From assembly GCA_016702645.1 (NCBI GenBank), contig JADJDP010000017.1, positions 1-64,000 of the forward strand: a stretch of DNA of 64,000 nucleotides, given 5' to 3'. Source of the DNA: Flavobacteriales bacterium. GTDB taxonomy: Bacteria; Bacteroidota; Bacteroidia; Flavobacteriales_F; PHOS-HE28. The notes under the pieces were generated by a model. The model made no database searches, was not told the DNA's origin, and worked only from the letters and a program-made list of their open reading frames with translations. The position numbers and the translations under genes are program-made. Each line of letters begins with the position of its first letter. Position 1 is the stretch's first letter. Shown here one piece after another: positions 43,945 through 54,001 of the stretch.

Positions 43945-45688
43945 ATGAAGTGGACAGCACGGATCATCCTCTTGATGGCGCTCATCAGCGGCACGGCCTC
44001 GTTGCGCGCACAAGAGATCACCTTCACCGCAAGCGTGGACCGCAAGAGCATCGCCGTGGGGGAACACGTCCGCCTCACGATCACGCTCAGCAATGCGGGC
44101 GATCGTTTCAGCACACCGGACCTTGGTGGCCTCGTCGTCGTTGGCGGTCCGAGCTACGGAAGCAACATGGTGAGCACGAACGGTCGCATGAGCGTATCGG
44201 TGAGCCGCACGTGGTTGCTCACCGGTACTGCACCGGGCAAGTTCACGATCGGTGCGTCGAAAGCGAGCGTTGGCGGAGGAACGCTTCAAACGGAGCCCAT
44301 CACCATCGAAGTGGTCAAGGCTGGATCAAGACCATCGGATGCAAGTGCTGCGCAAGGGCAACGCTCGGACCCCAATCTTTTCGTAACCATATCGCTCAGC
44401 AAGAACAAAGCATACGTGGGGGAACAGGTACTGGCCACGTACACCTTGTACAACCGCTACGCGGCACTGGAGCTTTCCAAGTTCGAACTTCCCAAGCTCA
44501 ACGGGTTCTGGAGCGAGGAGATCGAGATCGGCGAAAGCGGCTGGAGCGAACAGGTGGTGAACGGGATCGGCTACCGCGTTGCTGTGTTGAAGAAGCAATT
44601 GCTCTTTCCACAGCGCAGCGGCAAGCTGCGGGTGGAGCCCATGGAACTCACCTGCATCGTCAATCGCTCGTTCTTCAACCGGGGCAGCAGCATCGACCTG
44701 AAGAGCAGCCCGGTCGAATTCACCGCGCTTGCACTTCCGCCGAACGCGCCGGCCGACTTCGGCGGTGCCGTGGGGGAATTGGACCTGCAGGTTCAAACCA
44801 GACCGCACCAGCGTGAAGGCCAATGAGGCCATCGAGATCGTCGTGCGCATGAGCGGACGCACCAACCTCAAACTGCTCGATGCACCGAAGTTGGACTTTC
44901 CGGGTGACTTCGAGGCCTATGACCCGAAAGTGGTGGACAAGATCAGCGTGAACGCAAGCGGCATGAGCGGCTCGCGTGAGTTCCAGTACACGGTGATCCC
45001 CCGTCACGACGGACACTTCGACCTGGGAACCATCAGCTTCAGCTACTTCGACACACGCACCAACACGTACAAGTCGCTGGCAAGCGATCCGATCGTGATC
45101 GACGTTGCCCTGGGTGAAGGGGGTCCTTCAACGAACCTCCGTTATCCATCCAAATCGGACGTGGTCACACTCGGCGAAGAAGTGCGCTACATACGCACCG
45201 GCGACCTCGCCTTGCGAACGAAAGGGCATTTCCTCTTCGCGTCGTTACCATGGTTCGCCGGCATGGGTGCACCTGCTCTGGCCTTCTTGCTCTTCCTTGC
45301 CTGGCAACGCAAACGGGAACGCGAGCGCGGCGATGTGGAAGGCACGCGTCGCAAACGTGCCGATGGCGTGGCACGCAAACGGTTGCGCGAAGCGGAACTA
45401 GGCCTCGATCAAGGCGATCGCAACGTGTTCTATGCCGCCTTGTCCAAAGCCTTGCACGGTTACCTGAGCGACAAGTTCAACCTGGGCGTCGCGGAAGTGA
45501 ACACCAACGAACTGCGACAGCGTTTCGCCACTTACGCCGATGGCAATGAACTTGCCGATGATTGTGCACGCCTGCTCACAGCGTGCGATATGGCGCGCTT
45601 CGCACCGGTGGAGGACAAACCAAGGCGCGAGCTGTACGAGGAGGCTGCACAGCTCATCCAACGCATCGAACGATCGGCCCGCAAATGA
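43945..45688 (+). CDS. batD: BatD, frameshifted
   Basis: About 581 residues when joined. Signal peptide, then three Ig-like oxygen-tolerance domains: FTASVDRKSIAVGEHVRLTI, VTISLSKNKAYVGEQVLATY and, in the second frame, TSVKANEAIEIVVRMSGRTN, followed by LDAPKLDFPGDFEAYDPKV and SGSREFQYTVIPRHDGHFDL. A membrane helix (MGAPALAFLLFLAWQ) and a cytosolic tail (FYAALSKALHGYLSDKFNL) end the protein. One extra base near 44803 (ACC A GAC) causes the break. Its N-terminal domain is homologous to the protein at 39485. Stop overlaps batE (ATGA). Confidence 0.9.
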
Positions 45689-46443
45689 AACAGCTCCTCC
45701 CCTTCCTCTTCGCGCTCACGACGATGAGCGCCTCGGCGGTCACCAAGCTGGAAGCGGACTCCATGGCTGCGCGTGCACAGCGTGCTTATGCAATGGGGGA
45801 CGCTCGAACAGCATTGGCAGCTTACGACTCCATCGCGGTCGATCACAACTCAGCGGCCTTGCAATTGAACATCGGCAACTGCTGGTTCAAACTGGGGGAT
45901 GTGGCGCATGCGATCCTCCATTATGAACGTGGCCTGCGCCTGGCCCCGGGGGATGAGGACCTGCAAGCGAACCTGGACCTCGCGAACGAACAAGTGAAGG
46001 ACCGCATCGCGGAAAAGCCATCGTTCGCATTGGGGACCACTTGGGCGCGCATTCGGGGTGGTCATGACCCGGATCAATGGGCCCGCCGTTCCTTGTGGGT
46101 CTGTGCGCTGTTCTTCGCCCTGCTCACCGCTGCCATCCTGTTGCGTGGAAAAGGCCCCCGCCGGATCGCCTTCACATCCTCCGGTCTTGCGTTGATCTTC
46201 CTCGCGCTATGTATCGCCTTCGCGGTCGCACGCCACAATGAGGTCGTGGACGACGGTCAAGCCATCATCATGGAACCCAAAGTGGATGTACTTGGCGAAC
46301 CACGTACCGGCAGCAAAGTGCTGTTCGTCCTGCACAAGGGAACCAAACTGACCGTTCTACAAGAGGCCAACGGGTGGTACGAAGTGCAACTGCCCAACGG
46401 GAACGTCGGCTGGATGCCTCCAGCGGCGCTCGAGCGCATCTGA
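45685..46443 (+). CDS. batE: BatE, TPR/SH3 membrane protein
   Basis: 252 residues. Signal peptide (PFLFALTTMSASA), TPR region (ALQLNIGNCWFKLGDVAHAI, YERGLRLAPGDEDLQANL), two membrane helices (SLWVCALFFALLTAAILL and LALIFLALCIAFAVA) and a C-terminal bacterial SH3 domain (VDVLGEPRTGSKVLFVLHKG, NGWYEVQLPNGNVGWMP). This is the standard BatE architecture and closes the operon. Converges with the giant T9SS gene with no terminator visible in the 2-base gap. Confidence 0.9.
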   Translation: MKQLLPFLFALTTMSASAVTKLEADSMAARAQRAYAMGDARTALAAYDSIAVDHNSAALQLNIGNCWFKLGDVAHAILHYERGLRLAPGDEDLQANLDLANEQVKDRIAEKPSFALGTTWARIRGGHDPDQWARRSLWVCALFFALLTAAILLRGKGPRRIAFTSSGLALIFLALCIAFAVARHNEVVDDGQAIIMEPKVDVLGEPRTGSKVLFVLHKGTKLTVLQEANGWYEVQLPNGNVGWMPPAALERI

Positions 46444-46445
46444 TC

Positions 46446-49400
46446 CTACTCCACCATCAACTTGCCAGTGGTCGTGAGCGATCCGTTCACCACTTGATAG
46501 AAGTACATGCCCATCGCGTGGTCGGCAACGTGCCAATCGATCCGATGCTCCGTTCCGTTCGGCATACCTTCGAACAGCACGGGTAGTTCGGCTCCGTTCA
46601 TGGCGAAGAGCCGCACCGAGAGGCGTTCGTTCACGTCAAGGCCGCTGAGAACGATCGCCGTTGCATCATGGAACGGGTTCGGAAAGGCGTGCGCTGAAAT
46701 GCCCGATACCACTTCGACCGGCTCATCGTTGGTGTCCCACAGCATGCGCGGTGTGCCTGGACAAACAAGGTAACCACTGTTCATGGCACCTCCTTGGTAG
46801 CCGTTGTTCACGTTGGTGAGCGCGGTGCTCAACGTTGCGAGCGGGTATGCGGTCGAGCAGCCCCCGATCACCTGTTCTGCGGTGGTGACCAATTGATCCA
46901 CCGTCCAACCGGCGAAGGTGCCCGAAGCCACCAGCATGTTCTTCAACAACACATCGGAGCTGCTGAAGGCGGGGTTGAGCTCATCGAGACGAACGGCCAA
47001 CTTCAAGGACACGATCTGGCCAACCAACGTATTGGCCGGTGTCGTCGGGTTGACCGTGGTGCCTGCTGGAAGCAATACCGGCATGCCATAGGTGGGCAAT
47101 GCCGTGATCACAGCCGCGGCTGTTGTGAAACGCATGAGCCTTGTACCACAACCGATGGTGAGGTAGTTGGGTGCCGGGAATGCCGTTGCCCACTGGCTGG
47201 ACATGTACCCCGCTGCGTTGTAGGCGGTGGCCGTTGCACCCCACGTTCCTTGAGCTTCGGTACGCGTGCCGGTACAGTTGAGGCTTGGGAGGGTGATCGT
47301 CGTCGTGCAGGAGGCCGTGCAGCCGTTCGCTCCAGTGACGGTGGCCGTGTAGCTACCGGAAGCGCTCACCGTGACCGTGGCTGCGGTCTGCACCGGTGTG
47401 GTGTTCCATGAATACGTGTACGGTGAAACTCCACCGGAAGCCAGCACCGAAACCGATGCGTTCGTTGCGTTGTTGGAGCAGGTCGCCACCGGGGAAGCCT
47501 TGACCGTGACGGTCGTGGCTCCCGATGTGCTGGAACATGCACCGGATGCCACCACCACCGTGTATGCACCACCCAAGGTGGCCGTGTAGCTGCTGCTCGT
47601 AGCGCCACTGATCGTTACACCATCACGACGCCAGACGTAGGTAAGACCCGTTCCGGTGTTCGCGTTGAGCACCACACTGCTCCCACTACAGAAAGCCGTG
47701 CTGCCCGCTGCGCTGATCGTTGCCGTTGGCACCGTGCTTGCCGTAACAGTCGTGCCAGCCGATGTTGTGGAACACCCACCACCCGTGATAACCACGGTAT
47801 AGGTACCGGTCGTGGTTGCAGTGTAATTGGTGCCCGTCGCTCCACTGATGGTGGTACCGTCCTTCTTCCACACATAGGTGTATCCGGTGCCGGTGTTGGC
47901 GCTCAAAAGCACACTACCACCGGTGCAGAAGCTCGTACTTCCCCCAGCTGTGATCGTTGCCGTTGGGGCGGCGTTCACCACTACGGTGGTAGCTGATGAG
48001 GTAGTGGAGCATCCCCCGTTGGAAACAACGACGGTGTAGCTGCCTGCCAGCGTTGCGGAATAACTGCTGCTCGTGGCTCCACTGATGGTCGTCCCGTTCC
48101 GCTTCCACACGTACGTGTAACCAGTTCCGGTGCTCGCGTTCAGCGAGACACTGCTGCCGGAGCAGAACGTGGTGGCTCCACCGGCACTGATCGTGGCGGT
48201 AGGTGCGGTGCTCACCGTCACCGACGTGGCCGCCGATGTGGTGGAGCAACTTCCGCTCGTAACAACCACCGTGTACGAGCCGGTCGAGTTCGCCGTGTAA
48301 CCGCTGCTCGTGGCACCGCTGATGGTGGTTCCGTTCATCTTCCACACGAACGTGTATCCCGCGCCCGTTGTGGCGGAGAGGACAACGCTACCACCGGAAC
48401 AGAAGCTGGTGGCACCGCCCGCCGTAATTGTTGCGGTCGGTGATGCGGTCACAGTAACCGACACGGCCGAAGTCGTGGTCGCGCAACCACCGCTGGTGAT
48501 CACCACGGTGTAACTACCCGCCAGTGTGGCGTTGTACGTGCTGGATGCAGCTCCACTGATGGTGGTGCCGTTCCTCTTCCATACGTAGGTGTATCCCGTT
48601 CCAGTGCTCGCGGTCAAAGTGACGCTCCCGCCTGCGCAGAACGTGGTGGCACCACCCGCAGTGAGCGTGGCTGCCGGCGCGCTCGTCACCGTCACCGTGG
48701 TTCCGGCGGAGGTGTTCGCACATCCACTGATAGTGATCACCACGGTGTACACACCACCCTGTGTGGCCGTGTAGCTGCTCGCTGTAGCGCCGCTGATGGT
48801 GGCTCCGTCCTTCTTCCACAAATAGGTGTATCCCGTGCCGGTGGTCGCGCTCAACACAACACTTCCGCCGGAGCAGAAGCTCGTCGCACCACCTGCGGTG
48901 ATCGCAGGTGTCATGGACGTGCTGGTACCCACGCACTGGCAGGAGCTGTTCCAGGTATCACCCGTCGTGCATGCATTGTTGTCATTGCAGGCGGTACCCG
49001 GCAAGGCGGTACCACCCACCGTACCAGCGCAATCCACCTGCTGGGCAGTGCAACCTGTTCCCGTTACGCGGTAGAAGATCTTGGAGGAGAACGGATCCAC
49101 GCTGACGGTGGCACCTTGCAATGTGCCCGCAACATCCTTCCAGCAACCGCTGGGCAGGGTGTAGGTCTGCGCCGTAGTCAGGTCGTTCGCGTAGAAGATG
49201 TGCTGCTGTGCAGGATCGATGGGCGTCACCGTTACACGGTGCAGTTCGATGTTGTCCATCCAGTACTGCGGCTGCGTGTAGCTGTGGATGAACTGCACCA
49301 AGGCCTGATCGGTCATCGTGCTCTGGAAGTACCACTCCATGTCACGACGCTGCGTGTCAAAGGGCACATCGCGGTTGAAAATGGTGTTGGCGTTCACCAA

Positions 49401-51498
49401 CTGGCTCACCCCCTTCACACCGGCGTTCAGGTTGCCGTGGATGTTGCTTTGCAAGCTGAAGCGGAGCCGGTACCACTGTGCGTTCTGCACATTGAACTGG
49501 TCCGGATTGCGCAGGGAGAGCGTGGCGTACTGGCTGTTGTTCGGCAGGTACGCCTTCAGTGCACCATTGTCCAAGTAGGTGAGATCGCGGGTGATCACCG
49601 CGTTGTAAGGAAAACCGCCCCAACCGGTCGCATTGGTCGTGAAGGTTCCGTTCACCACCAAGTTGGCGCTCAGTTCGCTCAGGGTACCGTAGATGTCCTG
49701 GCGCAACGGATGGCGGCTGCTGCCCACGTCCTCGCCGAACTGCGCCGCAAAACGTTCCATGCTGAAGAACTCGCGTGTGCCAGCGGTCTGGTTATGGATC
49801 TCGATACTGAGCTCGTTGTAGGGATTGAAGTAGCGATTGTTCGAGAAGCTGCCAAAATCAACGAGGTTGGAACTGTACACGTGGATCTGGTGCATGGCCT
49901 GCTGGTCCTTGCTCATGCAGTACATGATGTTCCCCGAGTACACCGTATTGAAGGAGGGACATGGAAAGGTGCGCTCGCACCGGGTGTGTTGTAGTTGGAG
50001 TAGTCAGAAATGGACAACTGGTAAAGGTTGTTGAAGAGCGTGTTGTTCTTCACCTGGTTGCCAGTGCTAACCATCGTGTGGTCCACATGGATGCCGCTCT
50101 TGGAACAGTTGGCCACCGTGTTGTATTCCACCAAGGTGTTCTTGATGCTGATGTTGCCGAAGTAGATCCCATGCGCCACCGGAAAGAAATTGGTGTACTC
50201 CGGTGCGACGCTCTCGATGTTGCCCACCGCGTCCAGCACGATGTTCCTGCGAGGATCATTCCGTCGGCATTGTCGATGGCGATGCCACCCCCGTCGTTGA
50301 GGATCGCCAGCGGGTTGCGCACCACGTTCCGCTCGGCGAGGGTGTTCTTTTCGATCACCATGCCGATGTACCCCGTGTTCTGGAAACGGTTGTCCGAAAC
50401 GACCATGCCCGTTCCATTGCAACGCAGGCCGAAGTAGCCCCAATTGTTCTCACCCAAGCCTGGCCACAGACAGATGTCCGTGAAGGTGTTGTAGCTGAAG
50501 GTGCTGTTGTTGTCCAGCAGGTACACCGCCGTCTGGTAGTTGCGAGTGATGGTGTTGTGATGGATGTTCTGTGTGGCACCAGTGCTGTAGATAGCGCGCT
50601 GGGTATCCTGCATCTTGCAATAGGACACCTCCACGTTGTAGGTTCCGCTCAAGCGCACCGATGCATCGATCTGGTGCTGGAAGGCGAGGTTGGTAACAAT
50701 GATGTCGTGGCGCTGGTAACTGAAGTAGATGCCGAAGTCCAACACCGCGGCTTCCACCAGATTGCTGGCGGGATTGGCGTTGCCGGGACACCAGAAATAG
50801 AGCGTGCTGGTGGGACGGTCGTAGAACCACTCGCCAGCGGCATCGAGTTGGGAGAGCTTGTTGCGCAGGAAGTAGCCCCACTGTTGTGCCCCGTTGTTGT
50901 TCCCTGTGGAAGTGTGCGTGAGCGTAGTGCCGCTATTGGCCGTTACGAAGGCCGTGTCATAGCTCCAGTTCGTGGTGCGCAGCACCATGGTGGCCCCGTT
51001 CCAGTAGCTGCTCCCTTGCGTCAGGGCAGCATCGGTGGTGGAGGTACTGTTGGAAACATCGGTACGCAGCCAACCGGTATTGGGGTAGCGCGCGAGGTTC
51101 TGCATCGTTCCGTTGAAATACACCTGCTTCACAGCAGATGTAACGGTCGCCTTCCAGATGTTGCCGCTGTGCAGTGTCCAGTTCGTGACCGCCACGCTGC
51201 CGCTGATGATCGGCTCTGCACCGGTGCCGTATGCACCGAAGGTGATCTTCGATGCGGTGCTGCCCGAATTGGGAACGTTGAGTTTCTCACGCCACATGCC
51301 GCCGCGTTGGAAGAGGACCTGATCACCCGCGTGCAACGAACTCCCCAAACCGTTCACTTTCGAGATGGTTCTCCACGGGGTGCTCGTGGATGTCCCATTG
51401 TTGGTGTCGCTACCGGACGGCGACACGTAGTACACCGTTGCTTGCACCAGCAGGGGGAACAGGGCCAATGCGGCAAGGAGCGTTCTGCGGATCTTCAT
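46446..51498 (-). CDS. Giant secreted beta-helix/Ig-repeat protein, T9SS type A, twice frameshifted
   Basis: About 1,680 residues when joined; shifts near 50250 and 49955. Order: signal peptide (MKIRRTLLAALALFPLLVQA); right-handed beta-helix with VYYVSPSGSDTNNGTST and LHAGDQVLFQRGG, as in polysaccharide lyases and surface adhesins, to about residue 510; a carbohydrate-binding-like domain (NLVVNGTFTTNATGWGGFPY); a Cys-rich spacer; six tandem Ig-like repeats of 78 residues, each starting ITAGGATSFC; one SprB-like repeat (ASGGVSPYTYSWN); a domain with GCGTRLMRFTTAAAV and FAGWTVDQLVTTAEQVIGG; and a C-terminal sorting domain (AFPNPFHDATAIVLSG). Probably a surface polysaccharide-binding or degrading protein. 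No catalytic residues can be named with confidence. Confidence 0.8.
47498..48905. repeat. Six tandem ~234-bp coding repeats (Ig-like domains)
   Basis: Within the giant T9SS gene, six copies of a 78-residue unit follow each other without linkers, e.g. ITAGGATSFCSGG, TGTGYTYVWKRNGTTISGA and SYTVVITSGGC in each. DNA copies are diverged but in register; such arrays recombine and often vary in copy number. Confidence 0.85.
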
Positions 51499-51710
51499 TC
51501 GTGGGGAGCAGGTTTCAAATGCGGCGTGAATTTGGCCACAGTACCCCACTTCCTACGCGGCTGAGGATCAAGGGAATTGAACAATTCGACCAGTCGGCGA
51601 AGTGGCCCGATGGAGCAGGAAGATGGCCGAATGATCCGCCCTGAGATCCGGTCAAATGCGCCTACAAGCCGGTTGGAACGCTGTTGATAACGTCATGGTA
51701 TCGGTGGAAT

Positions 51711-51742
51711 AAGCGGCCCCGGCGGACGATCCGGGGCCGCTT
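51711..51742 (-). terminator. Bidirectional terminator after creD
   Basis: AAGCGGCCCCGG and CCGGGGCCGCTT form a 12-bp perfect stem with an 8-base loop, 7 bases beyond the creD stop; T-rich flank on one side. Confidence 0.75.
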
Positions 51743-51748
51743 TCCAAG

Positions 51749-53149
51749 CTATTCCCGACCGGCGTTCCAATCGATCCGTCGGCTCACGGCCATCACCAAT
51801 GCCAGCACCACGAAGAGACCGATGCTTCCGAAAAGCAACGCGTAATCCTGTTGGTGGATGAGCGCGAACATGAATCCGAAGACGAGCAACATGATCAAGC
51901 CGAGCAGCTGTGTAGCCCGTTTCACCTTGAAGACGCTCGTGCTGTAGAACACCACCAGACCGATAACGGACACTGCGGAGATGATGTACGCGGGACCGAA
52001 GCCCAGGTGCTCACTGATCGCGATGAGCAATGTGTAGAAGATGCACAGCGCGAAACCGGCGAGCAGGTATTGGATGGGGTGGATCCGGAGCTTCTGCAGG
52101 ACCTCCACGAAGAAGAAGACCAGGAACACGAGCACGATGAGCATGAGGCCGTACTTGCTGGCCCGGGTGTTCTTCTGGTACTCGTCCACCGGCTGGATCA
52201 AGTACACGCCGAAGGCGCTTTGTTCGATCACCTCACGACGGTTGCCAATGAATTCCTGCGGATACTGACGGTTCAAGTGCAACACGGTCCATTTCGCGGT
52301 GAAGCCATCGGCGCGAACGTTCGATGTGTCCGGCAGAAAGGCACCGTTGAAGCTGGGGTCCTGCCAGGAGGATGCGCATTCCACTTTCGTCACCTTGCCC
52401 ACAGGAACCAAGTTGTACATACTGCTACCGTTGATCCGCAGGTCCACCGTGAACGCCAACGGTTGTGCGATCAACGCCGTGTCCATGGGCAACGCAGCGC
52501 TGAGCCCACTGGAGGTGACATCGTAATTGTCCAAGCCCGGCTCGAAGGTGATCGTGCGATCGCCGATCCGCATGCTCACCTGTTCCTTGATGCTCCGCAG
52601 GTCCGAGATACCGAGGATCACCCGCGCATCCTCCCAGAGCATTTTGTACCCGGTCCTTAAACGCTCACCCCCGACGGCAGCGAAGGAGCCGGTGAGCTTT
52701 GTCTTGCTGGAGTACACGGCCACATCGTAGATGCCGCGGTGCTTCTTGTTGGGATCCAGTGTGGTGGTCACGTTCAGTTCCTCCGGGAGAAAGTGGGCAT
52801 GGTGGATGTCAACGCGGGTCTCCATACGGCCGGTTCCATCATTGGCAGCCACTTGCACGGGCACTTCATAAGGAACATCGATCACCGGTCCCACGATGGT
52901 CTGCACTCCGCCCCATGTGCGGCTCACCTCGGACTCCGCTTCGGCTTTGCGACCTGCACGCTCGCCGATCAGGTCCTGGACCATGGCCAGTGGGATCAAC
53001 AATAGCAGGACAAGAACGACTAACACTATCGCGCGGAAGGTGTAGGATCGCTTGAACCAACTTGCACGGTCCGGTCGTGGAGCGGGGGGTAGTGTGGCGG
53101 GTGGCGGTGGAATGTTCGGGGCGGCGGAGTCGGCGGTTTGGTCGGTCAT
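51749..53149 (-). CDS. creD: CreD family inner-membrane protein
   Basis: 466 residues. One N-terminal membrane helix after a Pro-rich start, a periplasmic region, and five to six C-terminal helices. WGGVQTIVGPVIDVPY, GSFAAVGGERLRTGYKML-type sequence, GISDLRSIKEQV, FGVYLIQPVDEYQKNTRASK and QYLLAGFALCIFYTLLIAIS are CreD blocks. In enterobacteria CreD is a target of CreBC and is linked to envelope integrity and colicin tolerance; no CreBC genes are here. Standalone, flanked by the giant T9SS gene and tRNAs. Intact. Confidence 0.92.
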   Translation of the reverse strand: MTDQTADSAAPNIPPPPATLPPAPRPDRASWFKRSYTFRAIVLVVLVLLLLIPLAMVQDLIGERAGRKAEAESEVSRTWGGVQTIVGPVIDVPYEVPVQVAANDGTGRMETRVDIHHAHFLPEELNVTTTLDPNKKHRGIYDVAVYSSKTKLTGSFAAVGGERLRTGYKMLWEDARVILGISDLRSIKEQVSMRIGDRTITFEPGLDNYDVTSSGLSAALPMDTALIAQPLAFTVDLRINGSSMYNLVPVGKVTKVECASSWQDPSFNGAFLPDTSNVRADGFTAKWTVLHLNRQYPQEFIGNRREVIEQSAFGVYLIQPVDEYQKNTRASKYGLMLIVLVFLVFFFVEVLQKLRIHPIQYLLAGFALCIFYTLLIAISEHLGFGPAYIISAVSVIGLVVFYSTSVFKVKRATQLLGLIMLLVFGFMFALIHQQDYALLFGSIGLFVVLALVMAVSRRIDWNAGRE

Positions 53150-53228
53150 GGTGGTCTGGTGGTTCGTCCGGTGGAACGGCGACGCGCTTCGACCCGTGTG
53201 TTTTTAGCATTCTTTGGGAGGAGGACAA

Positions 53229-53260
53229 AGAAGAAGGCAGGGCTCATGACCCTGCCTTCT
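53229..53260 (-). terminator. Terminator downstream of tRNA-Arg
   Basis: GAAGGCAGGG and CCCTGCCTTC form a perfect 10-bp stem around CTCATGA; on the minus strand TTCTTTGT follows. Confidence 0.65.
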
Positions 53261-53265
53261 ATCCG

Positions 53266-53321
53266 TCTTCCCGATCGGATCCACCAATGGCCGTCCCGCT
53301 GTGGCGGGATGCTCTATCCAG
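53266..53321 (-). repeat. Degenerate partial copy of the neighbouring tRNA-Arg
   Basis: Shares ACCAATGGCC and GCTCTATCCAG, in the same order and spacing, with the tRNA-Arg at 53375-53448, but the anticodon arm is replaced by a GC-rich hairpin (TCCCGCTGTGGCGGGA). It may be a gene fragment or a misassembly product; it cannot fold as a tRNA. Confidence 0.5.
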
Positions 53322-53374
53322 TCTTCGGACACCGCCCCTGTGGCGGGGGGGGGGGGCCGGGCGGGATGCTCACC

Positions 53375-53448
<74 letters not shown>

Positions 53449-53456
53449 AACAACGA

Positions 53457-53464
53457 CAAAGGTG
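53457..53464 (-). promoter_or_regulatory. Candidate -7 element for tRNA-Arg (CACCTTTG)
   Basis: Seven of eight matches to TAnnTTTG, 9 bases before the tRNA. Confidence 0.45.
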
Positions 53465-53472
53465 GAATGAAA

Positions 53473-53498
53473 AAGAGCCGACCTTACGGTCAGCTCTT
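53473..53498 (-). terminator. Terminator downstream of tRNA-Pro
   Basis: AAGAGCCGACC/GGTCAGCTCTT stem with one mismatch; on the minus strand TTTTTC follows. 8 bases beyond the tRNA-Pro 3' end. Confidence 0.75.
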
Positions 53499-53505
53499 CC
53501 TCTTG

Positions 53506-53579
53506 TCGGGGCGGCCAGATTCGAACTGACGACCTCCTGCTCCCAAAGCAGGCGCGATACCGGGCTACGCTACGCCCCG
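53506..53579 (-). tRNA. tRNA-Pro (UGG)
   Basis: Acceptor CGGGGCG pairs perfectly with CGCCCCG; anticodon loop TTTGGGA gives anticodon TGG; T loop TTCGAAT. CCA is not encoded. Own promoter (TACATTTG at 53600-53593) and terminator. Confidence 0.95.
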
Positions 53580-53592
53580 ATCAATAGGGCGG

Positions 53593-53600
53593 CAAATGTA
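53593..53600 (-). promoter_or_regulatory. Candidate -7 promoter element for tRNA-Pro (TACATTTG)
   Basis: Exact TAnnTTTG match 14 bases before the tRNA. Confidence 0.65.
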
Positions 53601-53702
53601 GGATCTTAATGATGCGCGGGGACAGATCAAGTGGGATTGCCCGAGACGGGCTATCCCTGAAGGGAGGGCTTCAACCGACGAGCGGCGCGCTATCACGCGC
53701 CT

Positions 53703-53760
53703 GCTTCGCCATTCACAGGCCTCGTCCGATCGCGATCGGACCGGCCTTGAATGACGAAGC
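53703..53760. repeat. Long imperfect hairpin around an 18-base palindrome
   Basis: GTCCGATCGCGATCGGAC (53724-53741) is a perfect palindrome. It is nested in outer arms GCTTCGCCATTCACAGGCC and GGCCTTGAATGACGAAGC, which pair with two mismatches and one bulge. A further GCCGCC/GGCGGC hairpin follows at 53760-53775, before tRNA-Ser. Confidence 0.7.
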
Positions 53761-53782
53761 CGCCTAGCGGCGGCTCGTCTGT

Positions 53783-53874
<92 letters not shown>

Positions 53875-53914
53875 GATTACCACGCAACATGCGTCCCCTT
53901 GGCTATTGGGGTCG

Positions 53915-53922
53915 CAAATATA
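53915..53922 (-). promoter_or_regulatory. Candidate -7 promoter element for tRNA-Ser (TATATTTG)
   Basis: Exact TAnnTTTG match, 41 bases before the tRNA. Confidence 0.6.
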
Positions 53923-53962
53923 GGAGGCCACTTCGTTCGGGAAAGGAAGGAGATCGTGCCGT

Positions 53963-53970
53963 TAACTTCG
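53963..53970 (+). promoter_or_regulatory. Candidate -7 promoter element for thiolase (TAACTTCG)
   Basis: Seven of eight matches to TAnnTTTG, 32 bases before the thiolase start; the same TAACTTCG variant precedes the DUF4476 gene. Confidence 0.4.
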
Positions 53971-54001
53971 GCCCCCTTACAAGCACAAACCACCACCTAT
54001 C

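Noticed and set aside
47498..48905. CRISPR-like array from regularly spaced repeats
   Set aside because: Units are about 234 bases, in-frame, and encode Ig-like domains with no short conserved repeat/unique spacer pattern.
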